From positions 39,598-103,597 of the forward strand of contig NZ_JAELXV010000009.1 of assembly GCF_016427535.1 (NCBI RefSeq): 64,000 nt of DNA, written 5' to 3'. The notes under the pieces are model-generated. The model did no database searches. It was given only the letters and a program-made list of their open reading frames with translations, and was not told where the DNA came from. The translations under genes and the position numbers were made by a program. The DNA is from Hymenobacter sp. BT559. Lineage in GTDB: Bacteria > Bacteroidota > Bacteroidia > Cytophagales > Hymenobacteraceae. Each line of letters begins with the position of its first letter. The stretch's first letter is position 1. Shown piece by piece: positions 44,201 through 52,078 of this stretch.

Positions 44201-44284
44201 GGGGTGAGGCGCCACGCAAGGGCGTTAAAGCACCCTCACCAAAACAATTTCTTCCTAATCATTACCCATTTACCCCTTTCCTAC

Positions 44285-45487
44285 ATGACCATTTTCTCCA
44301 CCTCTACCCGCGCCCCGCGCCGGCTGGCCCTGGGGCTAGCCACGACCCTGCTGGGCAGCGCCGCCCTGCTGGGGGGCTGCAAAAAAGACGACACTCAGGC
44401 GGCCGATACTTCGCCACTGCTGCATATCGTGTCGCCCGTGGCGAATGCCGTGGTGGCACCCGGTGTGGGCCGCCTGGGCGCGGGCAGCTTCGACGGGGCG
44501 GGCTTTTTGGTGAACCTGGAAATCGTGACCCAGGACACGGTGACCATCCCCACCAAGGAAGGCCTCAACATCCGCAACGCCGCCGCCGTGGGCAGCCCCA
44601 ACGTGAACCTGCCCGGCCTGACGGTGAGCCTCGACGTGGACCTGACTACCCCGGCGGGCGTGGTCATCGCCAAGGGCACCAACCTGGCCTCGCTCTTCAA
44701 CATCGCGGGCACCGACGACACGCCCGGCCCCGGCGTCACGACCTGGGTGAGCTGGCACGTGCTCGAATCGCTGCCCGCCGGTACCACCAGCTTCAACCTC
44801 ACGGCCGCCCTCAAGGACCGCGCGGGGCGCCTCACCACTACGACCCAAAAAGTAAGCGTGGGCTCCGGCCCCGGCGGGGCGGCCAGCGGCCAGGCCCTCA
44901 CGCCGGCCCCGCTCACCACCGCCCTCACGCCCGGCGCGGATGACCCGGCCGGCCCCACGGTGACGCTGCTGGCCCCGCGCCTCCCGAGCAGCGTCAGCCC
45001 CGGCATCCAAACGGCGGGCGTGCTGCCCACCCCACCCAGCCAGGGCGCCCTGTTTTTTGTGCAGGTATCGGCCCTCGATAAGTCGAAAAACGGCATCGGG
45101 GTGAACGAGAATGCCCTGGGTAAGGCCGACGCCGACCGGGGCACCATCGTGGACGGCACCCAGTCGTCGAAGGGTCCCAACCGCTACGCGCCGGGCCTGG
45201 TCGTGACTTTCGACGTGCCGCTGCTGCAACCCAACGGCAACGTCATCGCGGCTGGCGGTAACCTGGCCCCGGTCTTCAACACGGCCGGCAGCGAGGTGGA
45301 CCCCAGCGGCAACGTGCGCACCACCTTCGGCTGGGTAGTGGGCGGCACCTTGCAGTTGCCGGCCGGCAAAACCAGCGTCACTATCAAGGCCGCCGTGGTG
45401 GACAACGCGGGCAAAACCGGCAGCGCCACCCAGGTGGTGCAAATAAGCCCCGTGGCCAACGGCCAGCTGCTGACGCCGGCCCCCTAG
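44285..45487 (+). CDS. Lipoprotein with tandem Ig-like or cohesin-like beta domains
   Basis: 400 aa from ATG 44285. The lipoprotein signal is LLGSAALLGGC. Two similar halves (about residues 38-200 and 235-395) share the pattern hydrophobic strand, GAGFLVNLEIVTQD or GALFFVQVSALDKS, an extended TTP/PNG loop, NLA(S/P)(L/V)FN(I/T)AG, and a final GTT(S)-(F/V) strand, so the protein is an internal duplication. Function unknown; surface or periplasmic. A 180-bp copy of its 3' end lies inverted at 51.85-52.03 kb. Confidence 0.75.
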   Translation: MTIFSTSTRAPRRLALGLATTLLGSAALLGGCKKDDTQAADTSPLLHIVSPVANAVVAPGVGRLGAGSFDGAGFLVNLEIVTQDTVTIPTKEGLNIRNAAAVGSPNVNLPGLTVSLDVDLTTPAGVVIAKGTNLASLFNIAGTDDTPGPGVTTWVSWHVLESLPAGTTSFNLTAALKDRAGRLTTTTQKVSVGSGPGGAASGQALTPAPLTTALTPGADDPAGPTVTLLAPRLPSSVSPGIQTAGVLPTPPSQGALFFVQVSALDKSKNGIGVNENALGKADADRGTIVDGTQSSKGPNRYAPGLVVTFDVPLLQPNGNVIAAGGNLAPVFNTAGSEVDPSGNVRTTFGWVVGGTLQLPAGKTSVTIKAAVVDNAGKTGSATQVVQISPVANGQLLTPAP

Positions 45488-45528
45488 GGGATAGTCTCTG
45501 GCGCGCTATTCCACCAACTCCCATCTCC

Positions 45529-46413
45529 ATGAACCCCACGGCCCTTCCCTTGCTCGACTGGCGGGTGTGCCCCACCGGGCGGCCCGACGAGCCGCTGCGG
45601 ATGCAGCGCCTCGAAGCGTTGGCGGCCCGGGCACCGGGCGTGGCCCACGCCCACCGCTTCTGGCTGCTGCTGCACGTGGCGCGGGGCGCGGGCGTGCTGC
45701 ACCTGCCGGGGCAGGCGCTGGCGCTGCAACCGGGGCAGTTGGTGCTGCTGCCGCCGGGGCCGGTACTGGGCTGGGCGCTGGCGGCCGGCGGCCGGGGCGA
45801 GGTGGTGTGCTTTCTGGCCGACTACTACCTGGCCAGTTTTCCCGCGCCGGGGCTGCCGGCCGGGCCGGGGCCGTGGGCGCTGGTATTGCCCCCGGCCGAG
45901 CGGGCCGAAGTGCCGGCCCTGCTGCGCGGCCTAGCCCGCACCCTGGCCGAGCCTAACGCCGACCCCGCCCAGGCCCGCGCCTACCTGCACCTGCTGCTGG
46001 CGTTGGCTTTCCCGGCCGCGCCAGCCCCGCAGGGGGGTAGGGCGGCGGCGGTGGCCCGGCAGTTTGCGCAGCTGCTGGAAGCGCACTTTCGCACCCTGCA
46101 CGCGGTGCGCGACTACGCCGCCCGCCTGCACCTCAGCCCCGACCACCTCTGCGCCTGCTGCCGCCAGTACCTGGGCCACCCCGCCCGCCAGCTCATTGGG
46201 GCGCGGGTGCTGGCTGAGGCCCGGCATCTGCTGGGCACCACGGGCCTGTCGGTGGCCGAGGTGGGCTATGCCCTGGGCTTTGAGGATGCCTCGCACTTCG
46301 GGCGCTTCTTCCGCCAGCACGCGGGCTGCTCGCCCCGGGCCTACCGCCAAAACCCGGCTTTGTACCAGAAAAACCTGGAAAACGGCCAGTTGCCCGGTAG
46401 GCCGGGCGGGTAA
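45529..46413 (+). CDS. AraC-family transcriptional regulator
   Basis: 294 aa. The N-terminal 150 residues form a cupin-like sensor (LLLHVARGAGVLHLPGQALA, LQPGQLVLLPPGPVLGWALA). The C-terminal HTH pair contains YAARLHLSPDHLCACCRQYL and VGYALGFEDASHFGRFFRQH AGC. Cytosolic regulator; effector and target are unknown. It starts 41 bases after the duplicated lipoprotein gene and could regulate that gene or the oxidase downstream. Confidence 0.88.
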   Translation: MNPTALPLLDWRVCPTGRPDEPLRMQRLEALAARAPGVAHAHRFWLLLHVARGAGVLHLPGQALALQPGQLVLLPPGPVLGWALAAGGRGEVVCFLADYYLASFPAPGLPAGPGPWALVLPPAERAEVPALLRGLARTLAEPNADPAQARAYLHLLLALAFPAAPAPQGGRAAAVARQFAQLLEAHFRTLHAVRDYAARLHLSPDHLCACCRQYLGHPARQLIGARVLAEARHLLGTTGLSVAEVGYALGFEDASHFGRFFRQHAGCSPRAYRQNPALYQKNLENGQLPGRPGG

Positions 46414-46434
46414 GTTTGTCCTGGGCCAGTTGCT

Positions 46435-46545
46435 GTAGCTTGGACTTGGTAGTCCGAGCGCTCGCGCAGCGGGCATCCGGCATCGGAAGTCGCTCGCCCG
46501 CAACTACCCGCTGCGCTCGTGCTCGGACTATCAAGTCTAAGCTAC
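46435..46545. repeat. Imperfect 39-bp palindrome (REP/MITE-like)
   Basis: Arms 46435-46473 and 46507-46545 match at 34 of 39 positions around a 33-base loop. Both arms begin GTAGCTT when read inward and share TAGTCCGAGC. No coding capacity or terminator T-run. It resembles extragenic palindromes that are abundant in Hymenobacter genomes (from memory, not searched). Confidence 0.75.
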
Positions 46546-46621
46546 ACTTCCCCAGGGGGCTCTATTCTTTTCACTCCCTGGCGCGGACCGCTGGCCGGCC
46601 GGGGGCAATTTGCACAACGCT

Positions 46622-48505
46622 ATGGCTACTGAGTTCACGGCCTCCTCGCAGGCGCAGGGGGGCATCGGCACGGCCGCCGCTCCGGCCACTACCCACGCCG
46701 ACCACCTAGCCGGACCCGACCGCCACGAGGCGCAGCACTGGCTTTTTAAGTACGTTTTCAGCCAGGACCACAAAATGATTGCCCGGCAGTTTCTGCTCAC
46801 GGGCATGTTTTGGGCGCTGGTGGGCGGGGTGCTCTCCACGCTTTTCCGGCTGCAATTGGGCTGGCCCGAGGCCACCCTGGAATGGCTTAAGCCGCTGCTG
46901 GGCAAGTGGATTGAAGGCGGCAAGCTCAACCCCGAGTTTTACCTGGCCCTGGTGACGATGCACGGCACGATTATGCTGTTTTTCGTGCTCACGGCAGGCC
47001 TCAGCGGCACGTTTGCCAACCTGCTCATTCCCCTGCAGATTGGGGCCCGGGACATGGCGTCGGGCTTCATGAACATGCTCTCGTACTGGTTCTTTTTCCT
47101 GTCGGGGGTAGTCATGTTCACGTCCTTATTCCTCGAAACCGGCCCCGCCGCCTCGGGCTGGACGGTGTACCCGCCGCTCTCGGCCCTGCCGCAGGCCATC
47201 GACGGCTCGGGCCTGGGCATGACCCTGTGGCTGGTGAGCATGGTGCTCTTCGTGGTGAGCACGCTGCTGGGCGGCGTCAACTATGTGACCACCGTGCTCA
47301 ACCTACGCACCAAGGGCATGAGCATGACCAAGCTGCCGCTCACGGTGTGGGCGCTCTTTATTACGGCTATCCTGGGCATTCTCACGTTTCCGGTGCTGTT
47401 TGCGGGCCTGCTGCTGCTGGTGTTTGACCGCTCGTTTGGCACCTCGTTCTACCTATCCGACATCTATATTGCCGGGCAGGCGCTGCACAACCAGGGCGGC
47501 TCGCCGGTGCTGTTTCAGCACTTGTTCTGGTTTTTGGGCCACCCCGAGGTGTACATCGTCATCATGCCGGGCATGGGCATCGTATCCGAAATCCTGGCTA
47601 CCAACGCCCGTAAGCCCGTTTTCGGCTACCGCGCCATGATTGGCTCGCTCTTCGCCATCCTCATTTTGTCGTTTGCGGTGTGGGGCCACCACATGTTCGT
47701 GACGGGCATGAACCCCTTCCTGGGGTCGGTGTTCATGTTTCTGACCCTGATTATCGCCGTGCCCTCGGCCGTGAAAAGCTTCAACTGGATTGCCACCCTC
47801 TGGCGCGGCAACATCCGGTTTACGACGGCCATGCTCTTCAGCATCGGGTTCGTGTCACTCTTCATCGCGGGCGGCCTCACGGGCATTGTGCTGGGCAACG
47901 CGGCGCTCGATATTCAGCTGCACAACACGTACTTCGTCATTGCCCACTTTCACCTGGTGATGGGCTCGGCGGCGTTCTTCGGGATGTTTGCCGGGGTGTA
48001 CCACTGGTTTCCGAAGCTGTTTGGGCGGATGATGGACGAGAAGCTGGGTTATATCCACTTCTGGCTCACCTTCGTGGGCGTCTACCTCATTTTCATGCCC
48101 ATGCACTACCTGGGCATTGCCGGCTTCCCGCGCCGCTACTACTCCTGGACGGCCTTCGACGCCTTTTCGCAGTTTGCCGACCTCAACCGGATGATTTCGC
48201 TGGCGGCCATCGCCGTGTTCTTCGCGCAGTTTATCTTCCTCTTCAACTTCTTTTACAGCATTTTCCGGGGCCGCCTCGCCACCCAAAATCCCTGGCACTC
48301 AAACACCCTGGAGTGGACTACGCCCATCGATGTGCCCCACGGCAACTGGCCCGGCGAAATACCCGCCGTGTACCGCTGGCCCTACGACTACAGCAAGCCC
48401 GGTGCCGACGCCGACTTCATCCCCCAAACCGTGCCCTACTCGGCCACGCCCGAGTCGAACCTGCTCGGGGAGGAGGTGCAGCTGGCCCAGGCCAGTGGCG
48501 AGTAG
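46622..48505 (+). CDS. Haem-copper oxidase subunit I (orphan)
   Basis: 627 aa with twelve or more membrane helices. The key residues are in place: FWFLGHPEVYIVIMPGMGIV (Cu-B His, crosslinked Tyr and K-path Glu), FAVWGHHMFVTG (Cu-B His pair) and YFVIAHFHLVMG (haem a3/a ligands). LVTMHGTIMLFFVLTAGL near residue 120 carries the other haem ligand. It should reduce O2 and pump protons, but no subunit II (Cu-A cupredoxin) or III gene is nearby. It is therefore either complemented in trans or an electron sink for the sulfur enzymes in this island. A strong terminator follows immediately. Confidence 0.92.
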   Translation: MATEFTASSQAQGGIGTAAAPATTHADHLAGPDRHEAQHWLFKYVFSQDHKMIARQFLLTGMFWALVGGVLSTLFRLQLGWPEATLEWLKPLLGKWIEGGKLNPEFYLALVTMHGTIMLFFVLTAGLSGTFANLLIPLQIGARDMASGFMNMLSYWFFFLSGVVMFTSLFLETGPAASGWTVYPPLSALPQAIDGSGLGMTLWLVSMVLFVVSTLLGGVNYVTTVLNLRTKGMSMTKLPLTVWALFITAILGILTFPVLFAGLLLLVFDRSFGTSFYLSDIYIAGQALHNQGGSPVLFQHLFWFLGHPEVYIVIMPGMGIVSEILATNARKPVFGYRAMIGSLFAILILSFAVWGHHMFVTGMNPFLGSVFMFLTLIIAVPSAVKSFNWIATLWRGNIRFTTAMLFSIGFVSLFIAGGLTGIVLGNAALDIQLHNTYFVIAHFHLVMGSAAFFGMFAGVYHWFPKLFGRMMDEKLGYIHFWLTFVGVYLIFMPMHYLGIAGFPRRYYSWTAFDAFSQFADLNRMISLAAIAVFFAQFIFLFNFFYSIFRGRLATQNPWHSNTLEWTTPIDVPHGNWPGEIPAVYRWPYDYSKPGADADFIPQTVPYSATPESNLLGEEVQLAQASGE

Positions 48506-48521
48506 CCGGGCCCAACCCAGT

Positions 48522-48562
48522 GGCTTGCCCCTGCCGTACACGGCGGGGGCAAGCCCTTTTTT
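48522..48562 (+). terminator. Rho-independent terminator after oxidase subunit I
   Basis: The stem GGCTTGCCCCTGCCG (48522-48536) pairs with 48541-48555 at 14 of 15 positions around the loop TACA, followed by C and six T. Confidence 0.88.
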
Positions 48563-48580
48563 ACGCTCTTTCTTACGCTT

Positions 48581-48802
48581 ATGAATTTTCTTCGTTTCCT
48601 GGCTGCTGCGGTGGTCCTTGCCGCCCTCAGCCTCCCGGCCGCCGCCCAAAACACGCCCCGCGGCGTGCAAAAGCAGGCGCGAGCCGACCGCAAAATGGAC
48701 CGCGCCCACACCCTCAAGCACGGCGAAAGCCTTAGTGAAGAGCCGAAGCTGGTGCGCCAGGAAGACCGCCGCGACCACCGCCGGGCCAAGCCCCGCCGCT
48801 AG
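48581..48802 (+). CDS. Small secreted basic protein
   Basis: 73 aa. A clear signal peptide (LRFLAAAVVLAALSLPAAAQ) is followed by a highly charged mature part (QKQARADRKMDRAHTLKHGE, then RRDHRRAKPRR). Family not recognised. The mature peptide may bind nucleic acid or an acidic polymer on the cell surface. It starts 76 bases after the oxidase gene and just behind its terminator. Confidence 0.6.
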   Translation: MNFLRFLAAAVVLAALSLPAAAQNTPRGVQKQARADRKMDRAHTLKHGESLSEEPKLVRQEDRRDHRRAKPRR

Positions 48803-48805
48803 CCC

Positions 48806-49450
48806 GTGGCCCGGCTGCACGCCCCGCCCGTGGCTTACACCACCGTGGCGGGCCAAAACTTGCGCCGCATCGAGTCGCTAAGCGACGGCGTATTTTCCAT
48901 CGCCATGACCCTGCTAGTGCTCAACCTGCGGGTGCCGGCCGCCGACCTCGTGCGCACCGAGGCCGACGTGGGGCCGGCCCTGCTGGGGCTGCTGCCCAGC
49001 ATCGGGGGCTACGTGCTGGGGTTTCTATCGCTGGGCATCTTCTGGGTGTGCCAGAGCACGCAGTTCACGTACCTGGAGCACAGCGACCGGCGGCTGGCCT
49101 GGTGGCATATTGCTTTTCTGTTGGTGGTGGGCCTGCTGCCGTTTTCAACGGCCTTTCTGACCACGCATTTTCCGCTGCGCGGGGCGGTGCTGGTGTACTG
49201 GGCCAACCTGCTGCTGGTGGGCACTGCGCTGCTGGGCAGCTACCGCTACGCCCAGCGTCACAGCCTGTTGCGGGCCGTGGATGCGGCCGTGAGCCAGGCG
49301 TTGGTGCGGCGCATCGTGCTCATGCAGGTGCTCTACGCGGCGGCGGCGGGATTGTGCTTCGTGAGCGTGTACGCCGGGGCCATCCTGCTGCTGCTGGTGC
49401 AGCTCAACTATGCCCTGGGCCTGGTGGCCGACCGCTGGCTGGGCGACTGA
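48806..49450 (+). CDS. TMEM175-family (DUF1211) potassium channel
   Basis: 214 aa, GTG start at 48806 (GTG 48830 is possible). The family signature RIESLSDGVFSIAMTLLVLN, with the RxxxFSD-type motif in helix 1, is clear. Five further helices follow (IGGYVLGFLSLGIFWVCQST and others). Bacterial TMEM175 proteins form K+-permeable leak channels. It is placed 4 bases after the small secreted protein gene. Confidence 0.88.
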   Translation: MARLHAPPVAYTTVAGQNLRRIESLSDGVFSIAMTLLVLNLRVPAADLVRTEADVGPALLGLLPSIGGYVLGFLSLGIFWVCQSTQFTYLEHSDRRLAWWHIAFLLVVGLLPFSTAFLTTHFPLRGAVLVYWANLLLVGTALLGSYRYAQRHSLLRAVDAAVSQALVRRIVLMQVLYAAAAGLCFVSVYAGAILLLLVQLNYALGLVADRWLGD

Positions 49451-49496
49451 ATTTATTGGTATTATCCTGCATGTCAGGCACTCTTCTCCCTACCCC

Positions 49497-50159
49497 ATGC
49501 GCATTACCAAGTATATCCACTCCTGCCTGCTGTTTGAGCTAAACGGCCGGCAATTGCTGTTCGACCCCGGCAAGTTTTCCTTCACCGAAGGGCTGGTGCA
49601 GCCCGACGTGTTCAAGGACGTGGCCACGGTCATCATTACCCACGACCACCCCGACCACCTCGATGTGGACGCCCTCCAGCGCATCGTGGAGCAGAGCGGA
49701 GCCATTATTATTTCCAATGGCGAAGTGGCCGCCAAGCTGAAGCAGCAGGGGCTAGCCGTGCAAATCCACGAGGAAGGCCCGCTCGACCGGGGCGCGTTTC
49801 AGCTGCAAGCCCTGCCAGTGCGGCACGAGGCCATTCTCGACAGCCCGCTGCCCCAAATGACGGCCTGGCTGGTTAACGGCCGGGTGCTGAACCCGGCCGA
49901 TTCCTTTGCCGAAAACCTGCTCCAGTTTGCGGGGGTAGAGTTGCTGATTCTGCCCGTTACCGCGCCCTTCCTCACGGAGCTGGTGGTGGCCGACTTTGCC
50001 TTGAAGATGCGGCCCCAGCAGATTTTGCCGGTGCACGACGGGTACCTCAAGCCCTTTTTCGTGCAGCAGCGCTACGACAATTATGAGCCCTATTTCGAGA
50101 AACACGGCATCAGGTTTCTGCGCCTAGCCGAGCCGGGCGATTCGGTGACGCTGGCGTAG
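49497..50159 (+). CDS. MBL-fold metallohydrolase (UlaG-like)
   Basis: 220 aa from ATG 49497. The metal motif TVIITHDHPDHLDVDAL (HxHxDH) is intact, with KYIHSCLLFELNGRQLLFDP at the N-terminus and LPVHDGYLKPFFVQQR near the C-terminus. Cytosolic Zn-dependent hydrolase of the UlaG/YhfI type; the substrate is unknown. The DUF202 gene begins 13 bases after its stop. Confidence 0.88.
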   Translation: MRITKYIHSCLLFELNGRQLLFDPGKFSFTEGLVQPDVFKDVATVIITHDHPDHLDVDALQRIVEQSGAIIISNGEVAAKLKQQGLAVQIHEEGPLDRGAFQLQALPVRHEAILDSPLPQMTAWLVNGRVLNPADSFAENLLQFAGVELLILPVTAPFLTELVVADFALKMRPQQILPVHDGYLKPFFVQQRYDNYEPYFEKHGIRFLRLAEPGDSVTLA

Positions 50160-50171
50160 CCTCTTTTCTGT

Positions 50172-50447
50172 ATGACTACCCCCACTTCCTCCCCGCAGCT
50201 GGCCCTGTCCGACCGGCTAGCCCTGCAACGCACTCGCCTGGCCAACGAGCGCACCTTGCTGACCTATGTGCGCACCAGCCTGGCGCTGGTAGGCTTTGGG
50301 CTGGCCCTCATTCAGTTTCACCCCGAGCGGGGCGGGCGGCTGGGCTACACGGCCCTGGCCGTGGCGGCCGTGGTGCTGGCGGTGGGCTTATGGCGCTTTC
50401 GCGCGCACCGCCAGCAGCTAGCGGCCTGCCAGCAGGCGGCCAGCTAG
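50172..50447 (+). CDS. DUF202-family small membrane protein
   Basis: 91 aa. LALQRTRLANERTLLTYVRT followed by SLALVGFGLALIQF and a second helix (LAVAAVVLAVGLWRF) is the DUF202 (YidH-like) pattern. Two membrane helices with a basic N-terminal segment. The molecular function is not known. Probably the last gene of the plus-strand group before the convergent sulfite oxidase. Confidence 0.85.
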   Translation: MTTPTSSPQLALSDRLALQRTRLANERTLLTYVRTSLALVGFGLALIQFHPERGGRLGYTALAVAAVVLAVGLWRFRAHRQQLAACQQAAS

Positions 50448-50498
50448 CTGCTGGCGGTGCGCCACTGCGGCCGGGGCACGGGTCTAATCTAGCACCAA

Positions 50499-50533
50499 AA
50501 AGGCCCCTAGCGCAGGATGCGGCAGGGGCCTTT
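50499..50533 (-). terminator. Bidirectional stem-loop between DUF202 and sulfite oxidase genes
   Basis: A perfect 10-bp stem AAAGGCCCCT/AGGGGCCTTT with a 15-base loop. On the minus strand the stem runs into TTTTT, so it chiefly terminates the sulfite oxidase transcript. Confidence 0.8.
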
Positions 50534-50555
50534 GGGGGGAGTAGCGGAGCTGACT

Positions 50556-51764
50556 TTAGGGCACGACTACCTCCACGGCCCCGATTTTATTGACCATGTA
50601 GGTACGGCGGTCGGGGTCGTGGGCGGTGGGCTGGGTGTGGCCGGCGCGGTCGGTGGCGCGGGCTTGCAGGGTGTAGCGGCCCGGCGCAGTGGGCGGCGTC
50701 CAGCTGAACTCCCAGAAGCGCCAGGCAAAAGGCACGGCGGCTTCGAGCAGCCGGGCGGGCTGCCAGCTGCCGCCGTTGTCGGTGCTAACTTCCACGCGGG
50801 TGACCTCGCTCTCGCCCGTCCAGGCCGCGCCGTACACGCGGTAGGGCTGGCCGGCGGGTACTTCCTCGTGCAGCGCGGGGCGGGCTATTTCGGCTTTTAC
50901 CAGCATTTCCGTCACGGGCGTGAGGGTGGGTAGGCCGCGCTCGCGCTTCCAGTAAGCGTATTCCAGCGTTTGCCAGTAGCCGTCGTAGGGCACGGCGCTC
51001 ACCATGATTTTGCTGAGCCACTTCACCGAGGCCATGCCGTACCAGCCGGGCACCACCAGCCGCACCGGGAAGCCGTGCTCGGGCGGCAGGGGCTGGCCGT
51101 TCATGAGGTAGGCCACCAGCACCTCGGGCTGGCGGGCCTTGGCCAGCGGCAGGCTGCGGGCAAAATGAATGGCACCCGGCGACTTGGGCTCTTCCGTGAC
51201 TTCGCCCTGGTCGGTGCCCTCGAAGATGATTTCCACGGCCCCCGGCTTCACGCCGGCCCGCTCCAGCAGCGCCGAGAGGGGCACGCCGGTCCAGGTGGCA
51301 TTGCCCACGCCGCCCTGCTCCCAGAGCAGGCCCTTGACCTTAGGGGCTAGCCGGGCGCGGCCGTTGCCGGCGCACTCCAGGGTAGCCGTCACGGTTTTAG
51401 AAGGCATTTTACGCAGCTCGTCGTAGCTGATTTTCAAAGTATTTCGCACCTCGCCCTCGATGCTGAGCTGCCAGCTCGCCGCCTCTATCGTGGGAATGTG
51501 GAAGTGGCTGCGCACGTAGAAGCGGTTGTTGGGCACCAGCCGGTCCTCCAGCGTGGGGAAGGGCAGCTCCAGGTTCATCGGCTCTTTTTCGCGGGTGATG
51601 AGGCCCGGGAACGTGCCCCGGCCCAGCGCCGCCGGGGGGCTAGCCACGGGCGTAGCGCTGGCCCAGGCCGCCGATGTGCCGGCCACGGCCAGCGCTGGCA
51701 CCAGGCCACTCAAAACGGCCCGGCGGCTCAGGCCCTGGCCCGGTGCGTGCGTAGTCTCTTCCAT
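50556..51764 (-). CDS. Tat-exported molybdopterin sulfite oxidase
   Basis: 402 aa. A twin-arginine signal (GLSRRAVLSGLVPALAVAG) is followed by the oxidoreductase molybdopterin domain with the Mo-ligating Cys131 in TATLECAGNGRARL and active-site segments HGFPVRLVVPGWYGMASVKW and LSKIMVSAVPYDGYWQ. A C-terminal Mo-co dimerisation domain (TRVEVSTDNGGSWQPARL) matches SorA/sulfite oxidase. It oxidises sulfite to sulfate in the periplasm. The electron acceptor may be the cytochrome or oxidase in this island. The minus-strand gene lies directly beyond a fragment of the duplicated lipoprotein gene. Confidence 0.92.
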   Translation of the reverse strand: MEETTHAPGQGLSRRAVLSGLVPALAVAGTSAAWASATPVASPPAALGRGTFPGLITREKEPMNLELPFPTLEDRLVPNNRFYVRSHFHIPTIEAASWQLSIEGEVRNTLKISYDELRKMPSKTVTATLECAGNGRARLAPKVKGLLWEQGGVGNATWTGVPLSALLERAGVKPGAVEIIFEGTDQGEVTEEPKSPGAIHFARSLPLAKARQPEVLVAYLMNGQPLPPEHGFPVRLVVPGWYGMASVKWLSKIMVSAVPYDGYWQTLEYAYWKRERGLPTLTPVTEMLVKAEIARPALHEEVPAGQPYRVYGAAWTGESEVTRVEVSTDNGGSWQPARLLEAAVPFAWRFWEFSWTPPTAPGRYTLQARATDRAGHTQPTAHDPDRRTYMVNKIGAVEVVVP

Positions 51765-51844
51765 AAAGGAGTCGGTAAATAAATTCGTGGTAGCGCACCA
51801 TGCGCCCCCCGAGCGGGGTACTCCCTTAACGGGCCGCGGGCATC

Positions 51845-52031
51845 AGCCGTTGTCTACGGGGCTGATTGGCACTACTTGGGTGGCGCTGCCGGTTTTGCCC
51901 GCGTTGTCCACCACGGCGGCCTTGATGGTGACGCTGGTTTTGCCGGCCGGCAGCTGCAAGGTGCCGCCCACTACCCAGCCGAAGGTGGTGCGCACGTTGC
52001 CGCTGGGGTCCACCTCGCTGCCTGCCGTATC
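51845..52031 (-). pseudogene. 3' fragment copy of the 44285 lipoprotein gene, inverted
   Basis: The minus strand encodes TAGSEVDPSGNVRTTFGWVV and continues to GSATQVVPISPVDNG-stop, nearly identical to residues 335-395 of the lipoprotein at 44285. The DNA match spans about 180 bases with only about ten differences. Homology starts within codons and has no start or signal peptide, so it is a duplicated fragment. It lies between the sulfite oxidase and the beta-propeller gene. Confidence 0.88.
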
Positions 52032-52078
52032 ACGTAGGCAATGAGCTAAAAGTCCGCGCAACGGCCCGAACAACCCGT

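Noticed and set aside
45567..45956. 129-codon Gly/Ala/Arg-rich frame within the AraC gene
   Set aside because: Compositional shadow of the AraC-family regulator.
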